From Alphaproteobacteria bacterium (GTDB lineage: Bacteria; Pseudomonadota; Alphaproteobacteria; Sphingomonadales; Emcibacteraceae): DNA of 64,000 nt. Of this stretch, positions 53,713 to 61,430 are shown piece after piece; position 1 is the stretch's first letter; every line of letters starts with the position of its first letter. The DNA lies in contig NVTE01000001.1 of NCBI GenBank assembly GCA_002401455.1, positions 319,962 through 383,961 on the forward strand, read 5' to 3'. Under the pieces are notes generated by a model. The model did no database searches and was not told the origin of the DNA. It worked only from the letters and a program-made list of their open reading frames with translations. The translations under genes and the position numbers were made by a program.

Positions 53713-55341
53713 GTGCCGATCATAAAAACTGACATTGCCATCATCGGCGGTGGTATCGCCGGGATCACATTGGCTCTGGACCTGCTGGACCAGGGAGAGC
53801 AGCGTTCTATCCTCCTCCTAGATGCCCAAAGTGAAGACAATTTTGGCGGGCTGGCCAAGGGGGCCTTTGGCGGCATGATGTTTGTCGACACCCCACTGCA
53901 AAGAAAATCTGGCATCCGGGATAGTTCAGAACTGGCATTACGGGACTGGGAAAATTTTGCGGAATTCGGCGCGGGCGATCATTGGCCCAGAGCCTGGGCA
54001 AAATATTATGTGGAAAATGTCACCGGGCAGGTCCATGACTGGATCAGGGGTCTCGGCCTTAAATTTCTGCCTGCTGTGCAGTGGGTGGAGCGCGGACTCT
54101 ACCAGCCCGGCAACAGCGTACCACGCTATCATATTATTTTTGGCACCGCCCAGCATCTTATCACCATCCTGATCGCCCGGCTGAAAGAGGCCGCCAAAGA
54201 CGGCCACCTGACCCTGTTGTTCAACCATCAGGTCAGGAATTTATCCGTCAGACAGGGACAGGTGACCGGGTTTGATGGCCATGACCTGAACACGGACAGC
54301 CCCTTTACCGTCGAGGCCGCAACCACTGTCATTGCCACCGGCGGCATTGGCGGAAATGTTGATAAGGTGATCCAGAATTGGTCCCGTGAGTGGGGCAATC
54401 CCCCGGACAAAATCCTCAATGGCTGTCACCCGACGGCGGATGGCCATTTGCATGATCAGGTGACAGAACTGGGCGGGCAGGTCACCCATCTGGATAAAAT
54501 GTGGAATTATGCCGCCGGCATCGCCCACCCCCAGCCCGACTTTGACGGCCACGGCCTCAGCCTGGTGCCGACCCGATCCTCCCTGTGGATGGATCATAAG
54601 GGCCAGCGCATTGGTCCCCAGCCCCTGATCACCGGCTTTGACACCAATTATCTGTGCCAGCAACTGGCGGCCCAGGAAAAACCCTGGAGCTGGCAGGTGA
54701 TGAATTGGAAAATCGCCAGCAGGGAGCTCGCCATCTCAGGCGCGGACCATAACCCGGACCTGCGGGACCGGAAATTCCTGAAACTGATCGTAAAACTTCT
54801 GTTGGCCGATGATGGCCTGCTGCGCCAGATGGTGGCCACCAGTGAGGACTTCATTGTCGCCGACACCCTCCCCGAGCTCACAGCCAAGATGAACAAATTG
54901 ACCGGAAAAGACTATATTTCTGCCCCCTTTATGGAGCAGCAGATCAGCGCCTATGACAGCCGGCTCGCCCGGGGGCCCAAGCTCCATAATGATGACCAGA
55001 TCAGGCGAATTGCCCAGTTGCGGGCCTGGGGCGGTGACAGGATCAGGACCTGTAAATTTCAGCAAATACTGGACAAAAAAGCTGGTCCCCTGGTCGCCAT
55101 CCGAACCCATCTGATCACCCGTAAAAGCCTGGGCGGCATTCAGACCAACCTTGACTGTGCGGTCCTGAAAGCCGATGGCAGTCAGATCAGCGGCCTGTAT
55201 GCCGTGGGCGAGGCCACCGGGTTTGGCGGCGGCGGGGCCTCGGGCAAACGGTCACTGGAAGGCACCTTCCTCTCGGGCTGCATCCTGACCGCCCGCCGGG
55301 CTGCCGAGGTCATTTCGGGGAGCCTTAAGGTGACTTCTTAA
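53713..55341 (+). CDS. FAD-binding dehydrogenase (flavocytochrome c / ketosteroid dehydrogenase-like)
   Basis: A 542-residue flavoprotein of the fumarate reductase/3-ketosteroid dehydrogenase fold. The N-terminal dinucleotide motif IIGGGIAGITLAL is near residue 10 and the C-terminal ATGFGGGGASGKRSLEGTFLSG motif closes the FAD site. It begins with GTG behind a GGGGAG site. Reaction is probably a dehydrogenation of a saturated ring or acyl chain; substrate unclear. Divergent from the aldehyde dehydrogenase. Its last 17 bases overlap the end of the convergent PhnA gene. Confidence 0.86.
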   Translation: MPIIKTDIAIIGGGIAGITLALDLLDQGEQRSILLLDAQSEDNFGGLAKGAFGGMMFVDTPLQRKSGIRDSSELALRDWENFAEFGAGDHWPRAWAKYYVENVTGQVHDWIRGLGLKFLPAVQWVERGLYQPGNSVPRYHIIFGTAQHLITILIARLKEAAKDGHLTLLFNHQVRNLSVRQGQVTGFDGHDLNTDSPFTVEAATTVIATGGIGGNVDKVIQNWSREWGNPPDKILNGCHPTADGHLHDQVTELGGQVTHLDKMWNYAAGIAHPQPDFDGHGLSLVPTRSSLWMDHKGQRIGPQPLITGFDTNYLCQQLAAQEKPWSWQVMNWKIASRELAISGADHNPDLRDRKFLKLIVKLLLADDGLLRQMVATSEDFIVADTLPELTAKMNKLTGKDYISAPFMEQQISAYDSRLARGPKLHNDDQIRRIAQLRAWGGDRIRTCKFQQILDKKAGPLVAIRTHLITRKSLGGIQTNLDCAVLKADGSQISGLYAVGEATGFGGGGASGKRSLEGTFLSGCILTARRAAEVISGSLKVTS

Positions 55342-55927
55342 CGAACTGGGTCAGGATGACAATCTGTTGTCCACTGACCCGGCCTTCAATCTGTTCCGCA
55401 TTGTCATAAACCAAAGAGATGTTGCGGACCGCCGTACCGCGCTTGGCGGTAAAATTAGCGCCCTTGACGTTCAGGTCCTTGATCAGGGTCACCGTGTCAC
55501 CGGCCTGCAACAGCGCGCCGTTGCTATCCAGATGCCGGACCTCGTCCTCGTCACCAGAAGCCGCACCGGCCTCGGCCCCAGCTTGAGCCCACACCATGAC
55601 CTCGTCTTCCAGATAGAGCATATCCAGCAGGTCCTGGGGCCAGCCTTCGCCCCGCAAGCGATCCAGCATGCGCCAGGCCATGACCTGAACCGCGGGTACC
55701 GGGGTCCACATGCTGTCATTCAGGCAGCGCCAGTGATTGGTATCAACCTGCGCCGGGTCCTCGATCTGGGTCCGGCAGGTGCCGCAGAGGAGCACCGCCT
55801 GATCCGCTGAGCCATCAGATGTCGGCGGCACGTCAAAAACAGCCAAAGATTCACCTTGGGTCTCTGTCGCTCCACAAAGTTCACATTTGTCTTCGGCCCG
55901 GGTCCGCAATTCCTGTTCAATGGTCAT
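55325..55927 (-). CDS. PhnA/YjdM-type zinc ribbon protein
   Basis: A 200-residue protein with an N-terminal zinc ribbon (CELCGAT near 15-21 and LLCGTCRTQ near 47-55) and a C-terminal KOW/SH3-like PhnA domain beginning LDSNGALLQAGDTVTLIKDLNVKG. Despite the older name alkylphosphonate utilization protein, the family's role is unclear. The central acidic segment (about 110-125) is longer than in E. coli YjdM. It converges on the FAD dehydrogenase gene. Confidence 0.82.
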   Translation of the reverse strand: MTIEQELRTRAEDKCELCGATETQGESLAVFDVPPTSDGSADQAVLLCGTCRTQIEDPAQVDTNHWRCLNDSMWTPVPAVQVMAWRMLDRLRGEGWPQDLLDMLYLEDEVMVWAQAGAEAGAASGDEDEVRHLDSNGALLQAGDTVTLIKDLNVKGANFTAKRGTAVRNISLVYDNAEQIEGRVSGQQIVILTQFVKKSP

Positions 55928-56020
55928 GGCTTAATATCTCTCATAAATTTTAGTCGCGCCTTTACAACGGATTTTACCCCCTGATGCAAGTTTTTTTATG
56001 ATTTCTCTGAGAGACCGGAC

Positions 56021-57448
56021 TTAGCCCGCACAGCAGGACAGTTTGGTGATATCCTTGCCAAAGCCCTGAGCTGCCAGCTTGAGGCCCTCGACCGTGGTTA
56101 GATAGGGGAAGATCATCTCGCCCAGCTCGCGGGTGGTCATACCATGCCTGATCGCCATCACCGCTGTCTGAATGCTGTCCGCGCCTTCCGGGGCGATAAT
56201 CTGTGCCCCCAGCAGGCGGTCCGTTGCCCCATCCGCCACCAGCTTGATCAGGCCCCGCATATCCCGGGCTGCCAACGCCCGGGGTAGCTGGTCGAGCGGC
56301 AGAAGGGAAGTTTTCGTCTGGAGTCCAGCGGACTTTGCCGCCGCTTCCGTCAGCCCAACCCCGGCAATCTGTGGATCGGTAAAGACCACCCACGGCATCA
56401 CCGAATTATCATAGGCCAGGCTGTCCCCCTTCAGGGCATTGAGCGCCGCGAGCTTAGCCCCATAAGCCGCCATATAGACATATTGATCCCGGCCGGTGAC
56501 ATCCCCGGCGGCATAGACCGTGGGGTTACTGGTCCGCAGATGATCATCGACAACAATGCCGCCATTGGCCAGCAGATCTATGCCTGCGTCCTCAAGCCCG
56601 AGGCCCGAACTGTTAGGTCGGCGTCCCGTGGTCAGCAGCAAATAATCGGCTGTGAGAGTTTCCCGGTTGCCAGACACTGATATTTCAAGAGAGACCCCCT
56701 CACCTGCCTTATCAACTCTTTGGTAGCTCAGACCCGTGCGCACCATGATTCCTTCCTGCTCAAAAAATCCGGTCAGAGCGGTGGCAACTTCTGGCTCTGC
56801 CTCGGGCAATAACCGGCGTCTGGTCACCAGGGTCACCCTGACCCCGGCCCGGGCAAACATCTGTGCCAGTTCACAGCCAATATAGCCACCGCCGAGGATC
56901 ATCATCGACCGGGGCAGTTCTGTCAATTCAAGGGCCGTGGTACTGGTCAGATAAGGCACATGGGCCAACCCAGGAATATCGGGCAGGGCCGGTGACGACC
57001 CGGTGGTAATGATCACCTTAGCCGCCGTGATCTCTCCTGCCGCCACCTGGACACCGGACGGGGTTAATCGCGCCCGCCCTTCCAGGTAAGTAACATTCTG
57101 ATAATCGGGCAGCAGGTCCCGGTATTTCCTGTTGCGTAAGGTCGTTACCAGAGCATCTTTATCCGCGACCACCCGTCGCCAGTCAGTGACATGCGCTTCG
57201 CCCACAATGCCCGCAAACCGTTCAGCCGTCCGGGCACCATGGAGTGCCTCCGCCATACGAATCATAGTTTTGGACGGTACACAGCCCACATTGACACAAG
57301 TCCCGCCCAGGGTGCCATGGCCAATCAATGCCACCTTCGCCCCCTGGTCTGCGGCGGTTATCGCCGCCGAAAATCCCGCAGACCCGGCACCGATGACGGC
57401 GATATCATATGTGGTAATAGCCGCTTCAACGGTTCTATGATCTGACAT
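56021..57448 (-). CDS. merA: Mercuric reductase (without N-terminal metal-binding domain)
   Basis: FAD- and NADPH-dependent reductase of Hg(II) to Hg(0). The 475-residue protein has the FAD loop AVIGAGSAGFSAA, the redox pair C51/C56 in GTCVNVGCVPSK, and a C-terminal vicinal pair C472-C473 (SCCAG) that hands Hg to the active site. The N-terminal NmerA domain is missing, as in many chromosomal MerA. No merT, merP or merC transport genes are present. It is divergent from a MerR-family gene and driven by a MerR-type promoter. Another role among FAD disulfide oxidoreductases is less likely given the C-terminal CC. Confidence 0.93.
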   Translation of the reverse strand: MSDHRTVEAAITTYDIAVIGAGSAGFSAAITAADQGAKVALIGHGTLGGTCVNVGCVPSKTMIRMAEALHGARTAERFAGIVGEAHVTDWRRVVADKDALVTTLRNRKYRDLLPDYQNVTYLEGRARLTPSGVQVAAGEITAAKVIITTGSSPALPDIPGLAHVPYLTSTTALELTELPRSMMILGGGYIGCELAQMFARAGVRVTLVTRRRLLPEAEPEVATALTGFFEQEGIMVRTGLSYQRVDKAGEGVSLEISVSGNRETLTADYLLLTTGRRPNSSGLGLEDAGIDLLANGGIVVDDHLRTSNPTVYAAGDVTGRDQYVYMAAYGAKLAALNALKGDSLAYDNSVMPWVVFTDPQIAGVGLTEAAAKSAGLQTKTSLLPLDQLPRALAARDMRGLIKLVADGATDRLLGAQIIAPEGADSIQTAVMAIRHGMTTRELGEMIFPYLTTVEGLKLAAQGFGKDITKLSCCAG

Positions 57449-57493
57449 CTTAATTCTCTTTTTTACCCCGTATCTCTTGACTTTGCACCTGAC

Positions 57494-57524
57494 AAGGTAA
57501 ACCCTGTAGTAACTACAGACTCAA
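57494..57524 (-). promoter_or_regulatory. MerR-type promoter and operator for merA
   Basis: On the minus strand, -35 TTGAGT (57519-57524) and -10 TACCTT (57494-57499) are separated by 19 bases, the over-long spacing typical of MerR-activated promoters. The spacer contains the dyad CTGTAGTTACTACAG (57504-57518). The arrangement resembles CadR/PbrR-type sites more than the Tn501 mer dyad. Confidence 0.8.
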
Positions 57525-57534
57525 GAGGTATTTT

Positions 57535-57960
57535 ATGGTCCCCCAGAAAGATGACTTTAGAATTGGTGCCCTGTCCAGGCAGTCCGGGGTCAAGATTGAA
57601 ACAATCCGCTATTATGAACGGATCGGCGTCATGCCCCCGCCACCGCGCAGTCAGAGCGGATACCGCCTGTATGACGACAGCCACCTCAGACGCTTATCTT
57701 TCATCCGCCGAAGCCGGCACCTTGGGTTTTCATTGGAGGAAATCCGCGGTCTTCTGGTCCTGGTAGATGGTCATGCCTATAGCTGTGCCCAGGTTCAGGC
57801 CCTGACTCAGGATCACCTTGAAACCACACGCCGCAAGATCGCCGACCTGCAAAAGCTCGAAGGCGTGCTCGGCGATATGGTTGCCCAATGTGATGGCGGG
57901 CTGGTGCCCGACTGTCCGGTCATTGATATTCTCTTTGACCAGAAGCCGGGCAACCAGTGA
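57535..57960 (+). CDS. MerR family metal-responsive regulator
   Basis: A 141-residue MerR-family activator that untwists over-spaced promoters. The N-terminal winged helix is RIGALSRQSGVKIETIRYYERIGVM with the second region GYRLYDDSHLRRLSFIRR. Metal-site cysteines are Cys84, Cys119 and Cys127, spaced 35 and 8, close to MerR (35 and 9) and CadR (35 and 7). Mercury is favoured by its divergent partner merA, but lead or cadmium sensing cannot be excluded. An AAGAGGT ribosome site precedes the ATG. Confidence 0.9.
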   Translation: MVPQKDDFRIGALSRQSGVKIETIRYYERIGVMPPPPRSQSGYRLYDDSHLRRLSFIRRSRHLGFSLEEIRGLLVLVDGHAYSCAQVQALTQDHLETTRRKIADLQKLEGVLGDMVAQCDGGLVPDCPVIDILFDQKPGNQ

Positions 57961-58004
57961 CAGGGATCAGACGGACGTCTCGGCCTTACCCTCTAATTCA
58001 TCGA

Positions 58005-59318
58005 TTATAAATTCCCCAGAATATCATCCAGGGTATTGACGATGACATCAATCTCCTGTTCAGAGATGATCAAGGGCGGGGACAGGGCGATGATATCGGC
58101 GGTGGTCCGGATCAGCAGTCCGGCCTCAAAAGCTTTCAGATAAGCCTCAAACGCGCGCGCCCCCGGTTGGCCGTCCCGGGGCTGCAGCTCGATGGCCCCG
58201 ACCAGGCCAATGTTGCGCACATCAATCACACCGTCATGGCGGGCGAGACTATGCAGCGCTTTCTGCCAATAGGGCGCCAAATCATGAGCCCGACCAAACA
58301 GGTTTTCTTGTCGGTAGACATCCAGTGTGGCAATGCCGGCCGCGCAAGCCAGCGGATGGCCGCTATAGGTATAGCCGTGGAACAGCTCAACCATATTTTC
58401 CGGCCCGGTCATCAGCGCATCGTGAACCTTGTCACTGACCATCACCGCGCCCATGGGCACCGCGCCATTGGTCAGGCCCTTGGCGGTGGTAATCAGGTCC
58501 GGCTGAACGCCAAAATGGGCGGCGGCACAGCTATCGCCAAGCCGGCCAAAGGCGGTGATCACTTCATCAAAGATCAGCAGAATGTCATGGTCCGCACAGA
58601 TTTTACGCAGCTTCTCCAGATAGCCTTGAGGTGGAACCAGCACCCCGGCGGACCCGGCCATGGGCTCGACAATCACCGCCGCAATAGTATGAGCCCCATG
58701 CAGCGCGATCAAATCCAGCAGCCGGTCCGCCTTATCAGCCCCATGCTCGGGCAGGCCCTTGGAAAAGGCATTCTTCGCCAGATCATGGGTATGGGGCAGG
58801 TGGTCGACCTCGGACAATAACGGGCCATAAGCCTGGCGGTTGGGCATAATTCCGCCCACAGAAAGCCCGCCGAAATTGACCCCGTGATAACCACGCTCGC
58901 GGCCGATCAGCTTGATCTTGTCCGCCTTACCCCGGGCCTTTTGATAGGCACGGCAGATTTTCAGCGCCGTATCGACGGATTCAGAGCCACTGTTGGTGAA
59001 GAAGGCATGGTTGAGGTCGCCGGGGAACAAGTCCGCCAGCCGCTCGGCAAATTCAAAGGCCAGCGGGTGGCCGGCCTGAAACGCCGGGGAATAGGTCATC
59101 TGATCGACCTGGGCCTTAATCGCCTCATTGATTTTTCGGTTACCGTGACCAGCATTGACGCACCATAACCCGGCACAGCCATCAAGGATTTTCTGACCCT
59201 CGGCGGTTTCATAATACATGCCGTCCGCCGCCACCATCACCCGCGGGTTTTTCTTAAAAGCCCGGTTAGGGGTAAAAGGCATCCAATAGGCGGCGGTATC
59301 CTGGTCAAAAGTTGTCAT
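58005..59318 (-). CDS. Class III omega-aminotransferase (beta-alanine/omega-amino acid--pyruvate type)
   Basis: A 437-residue PLP aminotransferase that moves an omega-amino group to pyruvate. Features include the NSGSESVDTALKICRAYQKARGK pyridoxal-phosphate region, IFDEVITAFGRLGDS, and the Schiff-base lysine in TTAKGLTNGAVPMGAV. The N-terminus MTTFDQDTAAYWMPFTPNRAFKK matches beta-alanine--pyruvate aminotransferases. Its upstream gene encodes an XRE-cupin regulator and a palindrome lies between, so inducible amine or beta-alanine catabolism is likely. Confidence 0.9.
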   Translation of the reverse strand: MTTFDQDTAAYWMPFTPNRAFKKNPRVMVAADGMYYETAEGQKILDGCAGLWCVNAGHGNRKINEAIKAQVDQMTYSPAFQAGHPLAFEFAERLADLFPGDLNHAFFTNSGSESVDTALKICRAYQKARGKADKIKLIGRERGYHGVNFGGLSVGGIMPNRQAYGPLLSEVDHLPHTHDLAKNAFSKGLPEHGADKADRLLDLIALHGAHTIAAVIVEPMAGSAGVLVPPQGYLEKLRKICADHDILLIFDEVITAFGRLGDSCAAAHFGVQPDLITTAKGLTNGAVPMGAVMVSDKVHDALMTGPENMVELFHGYTYSGHPLACAAGIATLDVYRQENLFGRAHDLAPYWQKALHSLARHDGVIDVRNIGLVGAIELQPRDGQPGARAFEAYLKAFEAGLLIRTTADIIALSPPLIISEQEIDVIVNTLDDILGNL

Positions 59319-59440
59319 GGCTCATATATCCCAAATTCTGTTATGCTATGGCCCAAGTATATGAAGTTCGCCAACGGGCTAACAAGCCGTTATTTTGACA
59401 AATGTAAGTGATTGAAATCCCTGAAAAAAGTCTGATAATT

Positions 59441-59456
59441 GTTTAGGATACTAAAC
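59441..59456 (-). promoter_or_regulatory. Palindromic operator upstream of the aminotransferase
   Basis: GTTTAG and CTAAAC flank GATA, 123-138 bases upstream of the aminotransferase start. It lies just past the end of the XRE-cupin gene, a natural candidate for its binding site. Confidence 0.5.
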
Positions 59457-59478
59457 AGATGACTTTTAAGGCTGAAAT

Positions 59479-60027
59479 CTAGAAGGTCGGCGGGGTGCAG
59501 GCGGTGACCAGCTCACATTCCTCGCTACCGATATTTTTGAACCGGTGGGGTTGCTGGCTGTCGAAATAATAGGCGTCCCCCGGTCCGAGAATTTTCTTCT
59601 GGTCGCCGACCTCGATCTGAAGGTGGCCCTTGAGGATCAGGCCGCATTCCTCGCCCTCATGGGTCAGAGTCGTTTTGCCGGTGGTCGCCCCCGGCTGATA
59701 TTTTTCATGCAGCAGCTGGATAGCCTTGGATTTCCGGGCCGCCCCCACCTGACGAAAGGACACGCCCCGGTCGCCGATCTCCAGCAGGTCCTCGGCGGCA
59801 AAGAATATCTGCCCCTCCGCCGTGGAGGTTTCATCAAAAAATTCCGCCAGACTGATGGGAATGCCGTCAAGAATTCGCTTCAAGGCACCAACCGTAGGAT
59901 TGAGCCGGTTGGATTCGATCTGGGAAATGCTGGCATTGGCAACGCCGGTTCTCTTCGCCAGCTCCCGTTGGGACAGGCGGCTGTCCGTACGAATTTCCTT
60001 AAGACGTTTTCCAATATCCAATGTCAT
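59479..60027 (-). CDS. XRE family regulator with cupin domain (PuuR-like)
   Basis: A 182-residue regulator: an N-terminal helix-turn-helix (about 6-60, SQRELAKRTGVANASISQIE) and a C-terminal cupin (about 110-175, with HEGEECGLILKGH and PGDAYYFDSQQPHRF) that would bind a small ligand. PuuR-type members repress polyamine or GABA catabolism. It is co-directional with the aminotransferase and 160 bases upstream of it, so that gene is the likely target. Confidence 0.9.
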   Translation of the reverse strand: MTLDIGKRLKEIRTDSRLSQRELAKRTGVANASISQIESNRLNPTVGALKRILDGIPISLAEFFDETSTAEGQIFFAAEDLLEIGDRGVSFRQVGAARKSKAIQLLHEKYQPGATTGKTTLTHEGEECGLILKGHLQIEVGDQKKILGPGDAYYFDSQQPHRFKNIGSEECELVTACTPPTF

Positions 60028-60057
60028 AATGCTGTCCTGATTAAACGGAAAAGCAGT

Positions 60058-60672
60058 CTAGCCTGTCTTGCCCTGAACAATCAAGGCCTCGGCCTCAATC
60101 CTGATCCTGACATCATCCCCGACGAAGGGCAGATAATGTTTCATGCCCCACAAGGAGCGCTTGATGGTCGTTCTGATCGAAAAACCCGTGCGCATGACAT
60201 TGGTCGGAAGATCCATGGCCCGTTTGTTGAGACGGATTTTCAGGGTCAGGGGTTTGGTAACACCAAGCAGGGTGAAAGTTCCCTCTACCGTCGCCCGGTT
60301 GTCCCCCAACAGGGTCACTTTTGTGCTGGTGAAGGTGGCTGTGGGATATTTTTCTACATTGAAAAAATCGGCACTCTTCAAATGGGTATCAAATTTATCC
60401 TGGCCGGTCATGATGCTGGCCGTCTTCAGGGTGATGGTGACCAAGCTCTGATCTGGGCTGTCATGATCCAGAACGATCCGGCCATCATAGTCCATAAACT
60501 GCCCCATGGACGTGGAAAAGCCCAAATGACTGGCAAACCACATGATATTGGTATGGGATTTATCCAATGCATAGACTTCTTTGCCGGTAAGTTGCCTTTC
60601 TGCCAAGGCCTCTAGCGGGCTGGCCAGCGACAGGATTACCCCGAGGACCATCATGAGAACTTTAATCATCAT
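60058..60672 (-). CDS. YceI family periplasmic protein
   Basis: A 204-residue exported lipocalin-like protein that can bind an isoprenoid chain. The ATG at 60672 is used because the earlier ATG at 60684 overlaps the AAGGA ribosome site. A signal peptide covers about residues 1-25 (ending LEALAE). The YceI core has VYALDKSHTNIMWFASHLGFSTSMGQFMDYDGRI and the EGTFTLLGVTKPLTLKIR block. Third gene of a lipoprotein-DUF6460-YceI operon. Confidence 0.9.
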   Translation of the reverse strand: MMIKVLMMVLGVILSLASPLEALAERQLTGKEVYALDKSHTNIMWFASHLGFSTSMGQFMDYDGRIVLDHDSPDQSLVTITLKTASIMTGQDKFDTHLKSADFFNVEKYPTATFTSTKVTLLGDNRATVEGTFTLLGVTKPLTLKIRLNKRAMDLPTNVMRTGFSIRTTIKRSLWGMKHYLPFVGDDVRIRIEAEALIVQGKTG

Positions 60673-60686
60673 TGCGAAATTCATCC

Positions 60687-60947
60687 TTAGTTTTTGCCTC
60701 TGAACCTATCTTTTAACCAGGTCAGATTCATCAAAAGCCAGACCGGGACCACAATAATGGCCCCCAGAAGAATATAACTTCCGCCCCATTCAATAACACT
60801 GATCGTCAGATCATAAACTTTGCCCATGGTCTGAGGAATATCGTGGATCAGGTCCGCCGGGCTGACATCAAAGAAATCCAGCGCCAGACCGACAACCAGA
60901 GAGGCCACCAGAAGCTTCCAGATAATACTCATTGTAGACTTATTCAT
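60687..60947 (-). CDS. DUF6460 small membrane protein
   Basis: An 86-residue protein with two membrane helices (about 9-28 and 53-75), a polar DVSPADLIHD loop, and the GAIIVVPVWLLMNL segment seen in alphaproteobacterial DUF6460 proteins. Function unknown. Its ATG overlaps the preceding lipoprotein stop by four bases and its stop lies 14 bases before the YceI start, so the three are co-expressed. Confidence 0.78.
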   Translation of the reverse strand: MNKSTMSIIWKLLVASLVVGLALDFFDVSPADLIHDIPQTMGKVYDLTISVIEWGGSYILLGAIIVVPVWLLMNLTWLKDRFRGKN

Positions 60948-61318
60948 TTTTTCTCCTGCGGATTTTTGGCGGGCTCTGAGCTGACTTTGGGCTGGCTCAG
61001 ATCAGAAAATATTTCTTCTTCCATGTCATAACGCAATTGCCGCGTCATAAAATCAACAGCGATTTTCTGTTCCTGTGTCAGGCGTGTTGTCGCCGACAGA
61101 AGAGCTAGTTTATTCATCGCCTCCTGATAGTTACGCGCTTTTGCCGCCGTAACAATTTCCGCAATATGCTGTTGTAGTTCAGATCTTTCAGCACTGAAGC
61201 TCTGTACCAATCGCGCTTGTTCCGGGGTTTTTTCCTGTGTATCGTCCGACAGACCACAGGACGCCTCCATCCCCACCATCATCAGAACCAATCCCAGACT
61301 TGCTATAGTCTTATACAT
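60944..61318 (-). CDS. Small lipoprotein, unknown
   Basis: A 124-residue protein with a hydrophobic leader ending in EASC, a plausible lipobox (Cys21), and a helical mature part rich in Glu and Gln (residues about 35-105, TPEQARLVQSFSAERSELQQHIAEIV). It is the first gene of the YceI operon. I do not recognise the family. The helical mature part could be a small periplasmic metal- or heavy-metal-sensing protein like those with CpxP/Spy folds, but no such motif is visible. Confidence 0.6.
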   Translation of the reverse strand: MYKTIASLGLVLMMVGMEASCGLSDDTQEKTPEQARLVQSFSAERSELQQHIAEIVTAAKARNYQEAMNKLALLSATTRLTQEQKIAVDFMTRQLRYDMEEEIFSDLSQPKVSSEPAKNPQEKK

Positions 61319-61339
61319 TACCTACCCTATTTTTTATGG

Positions 61340-61358
61340 TTTCACCTGACAGGGTAAT
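61340..61358 (-). promoter_or_regulatory. Promoter-like segment resembling the merA promoter
   Basis: The plus-strand segment TTTCACCTGACAGGGTAA matches TTTGCACCTGACAAGGTAA in the merA promoter region at 16 of 18 aligned positions, and both precede minus-strand operons. The dyad CTGTAGT is absent here. Confidence 0.35.
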
Positions 61359-61369
61359 CTCTATGGCCC

Positions 61370-61407
61370 AAAAAAACAATCCCCGGCAACATCACGTCAC
61401 CGGGGAT
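61370..61407 (-). terminator. Rho-independent terminator of paaN
   Basis: ATCCCCGG (61379-61386) pairs with CCGGGGAT (61400-61407). Read on the minus strand, a T-run of seven follows (61370-61376). It lies 24 bases past the paaN stop at 61431. Confidence 0.9.
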
Positions 61408-61430
61408 CATAAATTCAGGCGCTAAAATTC

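Noticed and set aside
53619-53915. N-terminal extension of the aldehyde dehydrogenase frame to 53915
   Set aside because: It would cover the palindrome and the divergent gene start, has non-protein-like sequence, and a better ATG with AAAGGA exists at 53618.
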